From NCBI GenBank assembly GCA_010279815.1, contig QEOQ01000041.1:747048-811047 (forward strand): a stretch of DNA of 64,000 nucleotides, written 5' to 3'. The stretch comes from Brachionus plicatilis. Lineage: Eukaryota; Rotifera; Eurotatoria; Ploima; Brachionidae. Positions within the stretch are counted from its first letter, which is position 1. Every line of letters begins with the position of its first letter. This document shows, in pieces, positions 60,247-64,000 of the stretch. The notes beneath the pieces were generated by a model. It was not told where the DNA came from. It worked only from the letters and a program-made list of their open reading frames with translations, and ran no database searches. Both the position numbers and the translations under genes were made by a program.

Positions 60247-62263
60247 ATGGATTTCTATCTAATTGTTAATATTTTTTTCTGGTATTTTTTTACTATCATA
60301 GGAGCAATTTTCGGAAAAAAATTTTTATTAAGCACCAACAATACTTTAATTTTAACACTTTCAGGACTAATATATGCAATTCCACATATTTTCAAAAAAG
60401 AAAAAGGCCATTTCTTTGAAAAACATCCAATTCAAATTATTTTAATTAGCCTTTTTAATTTAAGTGCATCTTTTTTCACTAATATATCAATAAACGAAGG
60501 ATCTGTTTCATTTACTTACATAATAAAAGCTACAGAACCTATTTTCGTAATTCTATTTTCTTATCTTTTAAAAAACGAAATTTATCCAATTCAAACATGG
60601 TTAACTGTATTGCCAATAATTTTTGGTATTTCGATGACTGTGATCGAAGAAATAAACTACAATTATGTTGCCTTAATATCTGCTCTTTTATCAAATACTT
60701 GTACAGCTAATAGATCTATTCTCGTCAAAACCATTCAAGGTGATGACAAAATAAGTAATTTGTACATGGAAATATCATTTTATTCACTTGTTTTTGGTCT
60801 ATTTTTTCTTTCTTTTAAAGTTTCTTTTATTGAAAACAAAACTAATTTTTTTATCTATGAAAAACAAGCTTACATTTTCCTCTTTATGAGCGGATTTGGA
60901 AGCTTTAGTTATAACTTTTTTTCATTCATTGTACTCTCAAAAATTAGACCACTTTCTCATTCTATTTTAAATATTTTAAAAAGAATAGTCACTGTGATGA
61001 CTTCACTTTTTTTGTTTCCTAAAAATTTTACTCTACTTCAATTTTTTGGCATGCTCTTGGCCGATTCTGGTGTTTTTTTATACTCGATTTCAACCAAAAT
61101 TTCCAATGATAAAAATATTAAACAAGAGTTAAAATTAGATAAGATGAAAAAAATTTCCAAGATTTTAACGTTTTTGTTTGTTTTTGTTTTTTTTATTTTA
61201 TTTTTGTATAAGCCTTCCGAAATAAAACATGATATCAAAAATAAGGTATACAGTGATATTAATAGAAAAAAATGTCTGAAAAAAATTGGTGAAGAAATTT
61301 TTGAAATTTATAACAAATTTTCTTACAAAAACAAAGAAGTTAACTTATTTCATATTCCATTACATAGGAATTATGGCGATTCATTGATTTGGTATTTTTT
61401 TTTAATTATTTTTAAATTATCTTGATTATTTTTCTTTAAGGTTGGGCGAAGAAATATTATTAAAAAAACTAAATTTAACTATTAAATCATACGATTATAA
61501 ATCAAAAGGCATTAAAGAAAGCGAAATTATATTCTTACATGGTGGTGGCAATTTTGGTGATCTTTGGCGTCAAGGTACAATTTTTCGTGAAGGGATTTTA
61601 AAGAAATTTGTCAACAACACAATTATACTCTTTCCTCAAACAATAAATTATCATGATAAAGAACTTATAAAATATGATGAGAAGATATTTTCTGCACACA
61701 AAAATTTTACAATATCAACTAGATCAAAAGAATCATATGACTTTGCGACAAAGAACTTTATTAATACTAAAACAATTCTTGTTCCTGATATGGCATTTAT
61801 GATTGGAAGCTTGAAACCATTTTCTAAGCCAAATTTGGATGTTTTCATCTTACGAAGAACTGACAAAGAATCAAATTTTCCAGAAAGAATTTGGAAAGAG
61901 GCGTATAAAAAATATTTCTCAAAAATTAAGTATGTAGAAGGAGATTGGCATGATTATTATCATATCAGATCGGAAAAATTAAACCAACTCCCTGTAATTA
62001 GAAAAAATTTGGTCAACGAAATTCTTTCACAAGGAAAAATTATAATTACAGACAGATTACATGCCAGTATTTTTTCATTGCTTATCGGACGGCCCCACAT
62101 TATTATAAATGAAAAATATAAGAAGATTTTTAATACTCGGAGCACTGCCTTTGGAAACAAAACAGAATGTAAAAGAAAATTTCTGAAAGAATATTATGCC
62201 GAGAATCCTGTAACAGCAGCAAAAATGGCAATCAACCTTCTAAAAAGCAAAAATTTAAATTAA
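60247..62263 (+). CDS. Fusion of a phosphate-translocator-family carrier and polysaccharide pyruvyl transferase
   Basis: Two exons, 60247-61391 and 61441-62263, with a 49-nt GT..AG intron that rebuilds a Trp codon (TG|G); 655 aa. Residues 1-285 are a ten-helix drug/metabolite-type carrier. VSFTYIIKATEP, GISMTVIEEINYNY, LLSNTCTANRSI, LKRIVTVMTS and GVFLYS match the plastidic triose-phosphate/phosphoenolpyruvate translocator (TPT) signature, including Lys94 and the Lys245-Arg246 pair. An eleventh hydrophobic helix (about 303-322) follows. Residues about 366-655 are a pyruvyl transferase: NYGDSLIWLGEE, LHGGGNFGDLW, then TDRLHASIFSLLIGRPHI with the conserved RLH. The family transfers pyruvate from phosphoenolpyruvate to sugars, as yeast Pvg1 does in the Golgi. 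I infer that the carrier half supplies that donor to a lumenal enzyme half. Codon use is as AT-rich as neighbours. AATAAA lies at 62277-62282. Confidence 0.85.
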
Positions 62264-63277
62264 AATTTTTTTTTTAAATAAAGAAAACTTTCTCTTGCTC
62301 TTTTTTTTTCTTTTCTCTCTTAAAAATAGTTCTGGTAACTGTTCACGACTTAAGTTAAATAGTTAAAAATTCATCTGGCCACCACAGTTTCGGCGCTCCT
62401 CTTAATATTATCGTTCTTGAAAGTTGACCAGGCTTTAAATGGTTATATTTTGTTTGAAAAAAAGTGTAATCTTACGTAAAATTACACAAATTTTTGTAAG
62501 AACCACGTAAAAGAAAAGCACTGTATATACGAAACGGAGATTTGTATTCTAGTATATATTTTATCTTTATTCGTAAGCATAGTAAAATAAAGATTCAAAG
62601 GTCTCATGTAAGTCATGTTTGTAACTGCACCTTGTATAATAATAACATGTCAGAATTATATAAATCACTTAAAAAAAGTAAGAATTTTTATAACTTGAAA
62701 AACACAGCTTAAAATTAAATTAATATACAATTTGAATTAAGGTAATTAAAATCGTTATTGAGAAAGAAGGTGGATGGTCGAACCATTAGTTTATATTTTA
62801 TTGGTTTTTTAAAATTTTACAAATATTAGCGATTAAATATTTTGTGTAAAATAATCAGTTAAAAATGTATGCAAGTTTTTTTTAAATAAAATTTTCATTA
62901 TTTTCCGTAATTTTACTCTTTTTAATTAAAATTTACCATAATTTACGTAAAACTTATAAAATTATAAAATTTTATATTATTTTATTTTTTAAAATTTTTT
63001 GTAGAACTTATAAATTTTTTTTTTCTTAAAATAAAAAACTAAAAAAAAAACAAAAATTTTTTTTTACTATTTACGAAAATTTACGTAAAATTATCAAAGT
63101 TAAATTTAGTAAAATTACGGTATTTTACCTAAAATATAGTAAAAAAATAGTAAAATACAGATATCGTAACACCACTGTAAAATAATTTTGGGTTACAACA
63201 GAGTTCATTCGAAACGCCTACTCTTCTGTTAAACCCTCTTGTTTGAACATTTTTGTTTTGTTTTTATGGTAAAAACC
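62264..63277. other. Intergenic, with repeated TTTTACGTAAAA-like motifs
   Basis: Contains GTGTAATCTTACGT..ATTACAC at about 62,465-62,489, a near-palindrome. Many (A)TTTACGTAAA(A) words and their variants lie at 62,510-62,530 and 62,900-63,180, in both orientations. AAAAGCACTGTA at about 62,513-62,524 is the inverse of a word at about 52,813. These look like debris of a small DNA-element family. No gene seen. Confidence 0.4.
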
Positions 63278-63400
63278 TTTTGACAACAAAAAATCTGCTT
63301 TCTACACCCAAAAAAAAGATTTTCACAACCAAAAAAAATTCCTGATCAAAAGTACTCAATTTTTTGAAAAATGAATAAATTATTTATAAATCAAATAAAT

Positions 63401-63448
63401 AATGATTTTTACACTAAAAAAAAAGTCTTTTTTAGTGTAAAAATCATT
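63401..63448. repeat. Perfect 21-bp hairpin with 6-nt loop
   Basis: AATGATTTTTACACTAAAAA.. on the left is matched exactly by its inverse after an AAAGTC loop. It lies inside the AT-hook element, just past the end of its ORF, and could be a sub-terminal structure or a nested foldback. Confidence 0.7.
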
Positions 63449-63480
63449 AAAAGTTCGTTTAATTTTTACAGTATTTTAAA

Positions 63481-63757
63481 CTATTTTTTAGATTTTGGAG
63501 GTCTTCCTCTCTTTTTAGGCTTCTCTTTCTCCAATGCTGTTTTCAATTTTTTTGATCTCCCTCGCTTGTTCTCTTTGGCAAATTCAACTCCAGTCTCAAC
63601 ATCTATTACATCCTCAACTAACTCGTCCTCATCTTCACTTCACTTTTCTAGGTCTACCGCGCTTTTTCACTTGTTTTACAACATCAATTTCATTGCATTC
63701 TTCAGCCGACTCGTCCTCATCTATTGCCAAAGCTTTTTTCAAAAAAGAGCAAAACAT
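63481..63757 (-). pseudogene. Acidic multi-AT-hook protein, frame-shifted
   Basis: From ATG 63757 the minus-strand frame gives an acidic start (AIDEDESAEECNEIDVV), then the AT-hook KKRGRPRK, then a premature TGA. The next frame continues SEDEDELVEDV, NKRGRSKK, KPKKRGRPPKSKK and TAG at 63483-63481. The two frames are separated by a tandem TTCAC duplication at 63634-63643, a 5-bp insertion that accounts for the shift. The likely role of the intact protein is minor-groove DNA binding. It sits wholly between the inverted repeats of the surrounding element. Confidence 0.6.
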
Positions 63758-63848
63758 CCAAAAAAAAGATTATCACAACCCTATTATTTTTTTTTTGGTT
63801 GTGATAATCTTTTTTTTGGGTGTAGAAAGCAAATTTTTTGTTGTCAAA

Positions 63849-64000
63849 CACGACATCCTGTTTTTATGGAGAATCAAAAAATAAATTATATAAAAAAAGT
63901 ACAAAGCTTTCATAGCTAAAATAAAATTAAAGGGAAAAAAAAATTGTTTTGATTCATATTTTTTAAACAGAAGCAGGTGTCATATCTAAAACTTAGCATT
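63849..64000. other. Window edge, AT-rich
   Basis: No feature seen in the last 150 bases. Confidence 0.5.

Larger units (their letters stand above)
63278..63848 (-). mobile_element. Inverted-repeat element carrying a broken AT-hook ORF
   Basis: The terminal inverted repeats are about 60 bp: 63278-63338 and 63787-63848, both containing TTTGACAACAAAAAAT, TGCTTTCTACACCC, an A-run and CACAACC. There is a further hairpin at 63,757-63,822 (AAAGATTATCACAACC and inverse) and a perfect 21-bp hairpin at 63401-63448. The only coding content between the ends is the AT-hook ORF. No transposase was recognised, so it is either non-autonomous or of an unrecognised type. Confidence 0.6.

Noticed and set aside
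1..64000. CRISPR arrays, bacterial operons, rRNA and tRNA genes
   Set aside because: No regularly spaced repeats, no ribosome-binding-site-led gene chains, and no rRNA or complete tRNA found; the content is eukaryotic.

Overview
The window is an AT-rich (roughly three quarters A+T) piece of a small-genome invertebrate chromosome. Genes have short introns (mostly 45-70 nt, GT..AG), AATAAA polyadenylation signals and typical animal content: basement-membrane collagen IV, Jun, tropomodulin, a CHTOP-like export factor and a Teashirt-like zinc finger. The AT bias, compact introns, many small transposons and a foreign-looking pyruvyltransferase domain would suit a rotifer such as Brachionus, but this is inference; no species marker is present.

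Layout. 4,057-11,112 (minus) and 13,495-19,573 (plus) are two complete type IV collagen chains, head to head across 2.4 kb, 1,744 and 1,773 aa. 23,067-24,272 is an intronless Jun gene with an AP-1/CRE/octamer/TATA promoter about 0.7 kb upstream. A 13 kb gene-poor stretch follows, holding a structured, A-tailed short sequence, small foldback elements and a TGATTGAT cluster. 37,827-39,212 is a Teashirt-like zinc-finger gene. 39.7-45.1 kb is a transposon graveyard: the 3' end of an LTR element, a foldback, a Tc1/mariner deletion derivative, an AT-hook ORF remnant and a non-LTR retrotransposon tail. 46,173-47,575 is tropomodulin in six exons. 51,660-52,196 is a CHTOP-like gene. 53.1-59.8 kb is a second mobile-element zone: a decayed Helitron helicase, a captured gene fragment, and two CR1-like retrotransposon 3' ends with hairpins and (ACT)n tails. 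60,247-62,263 is the most unusual gene. 63,278-63,848 is an inverted-repeat element carrying a broken AT-hook ORF.

The standout is 60,247-62,263. One spliced reading frame joins a plastidic-phosphate-translocator-type carrier (the family that moves phosphoenolpyruvate or triose phosphates) to a polysaccharide pyruvyl transferase, an enzyme family that uses phosphoenolpyruvate as donor. An extra hydrophobic helix lies between them and could place the enzyme in the lumen into which the carrier delivers substrate. A 324-bp, nearly identical inverted copy of the enzyme's 3' part sits 5.5 kb away inside Helitron debris, so the locus has been rearranged recently.

The collagen pair should supply both chains of a basement-membrane heterotrimer. 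The plus-strand chain appears to lack the NC1 lysine used for sulfilimine cross-linking, while the minus-strand chain keeps both cross-link residues.
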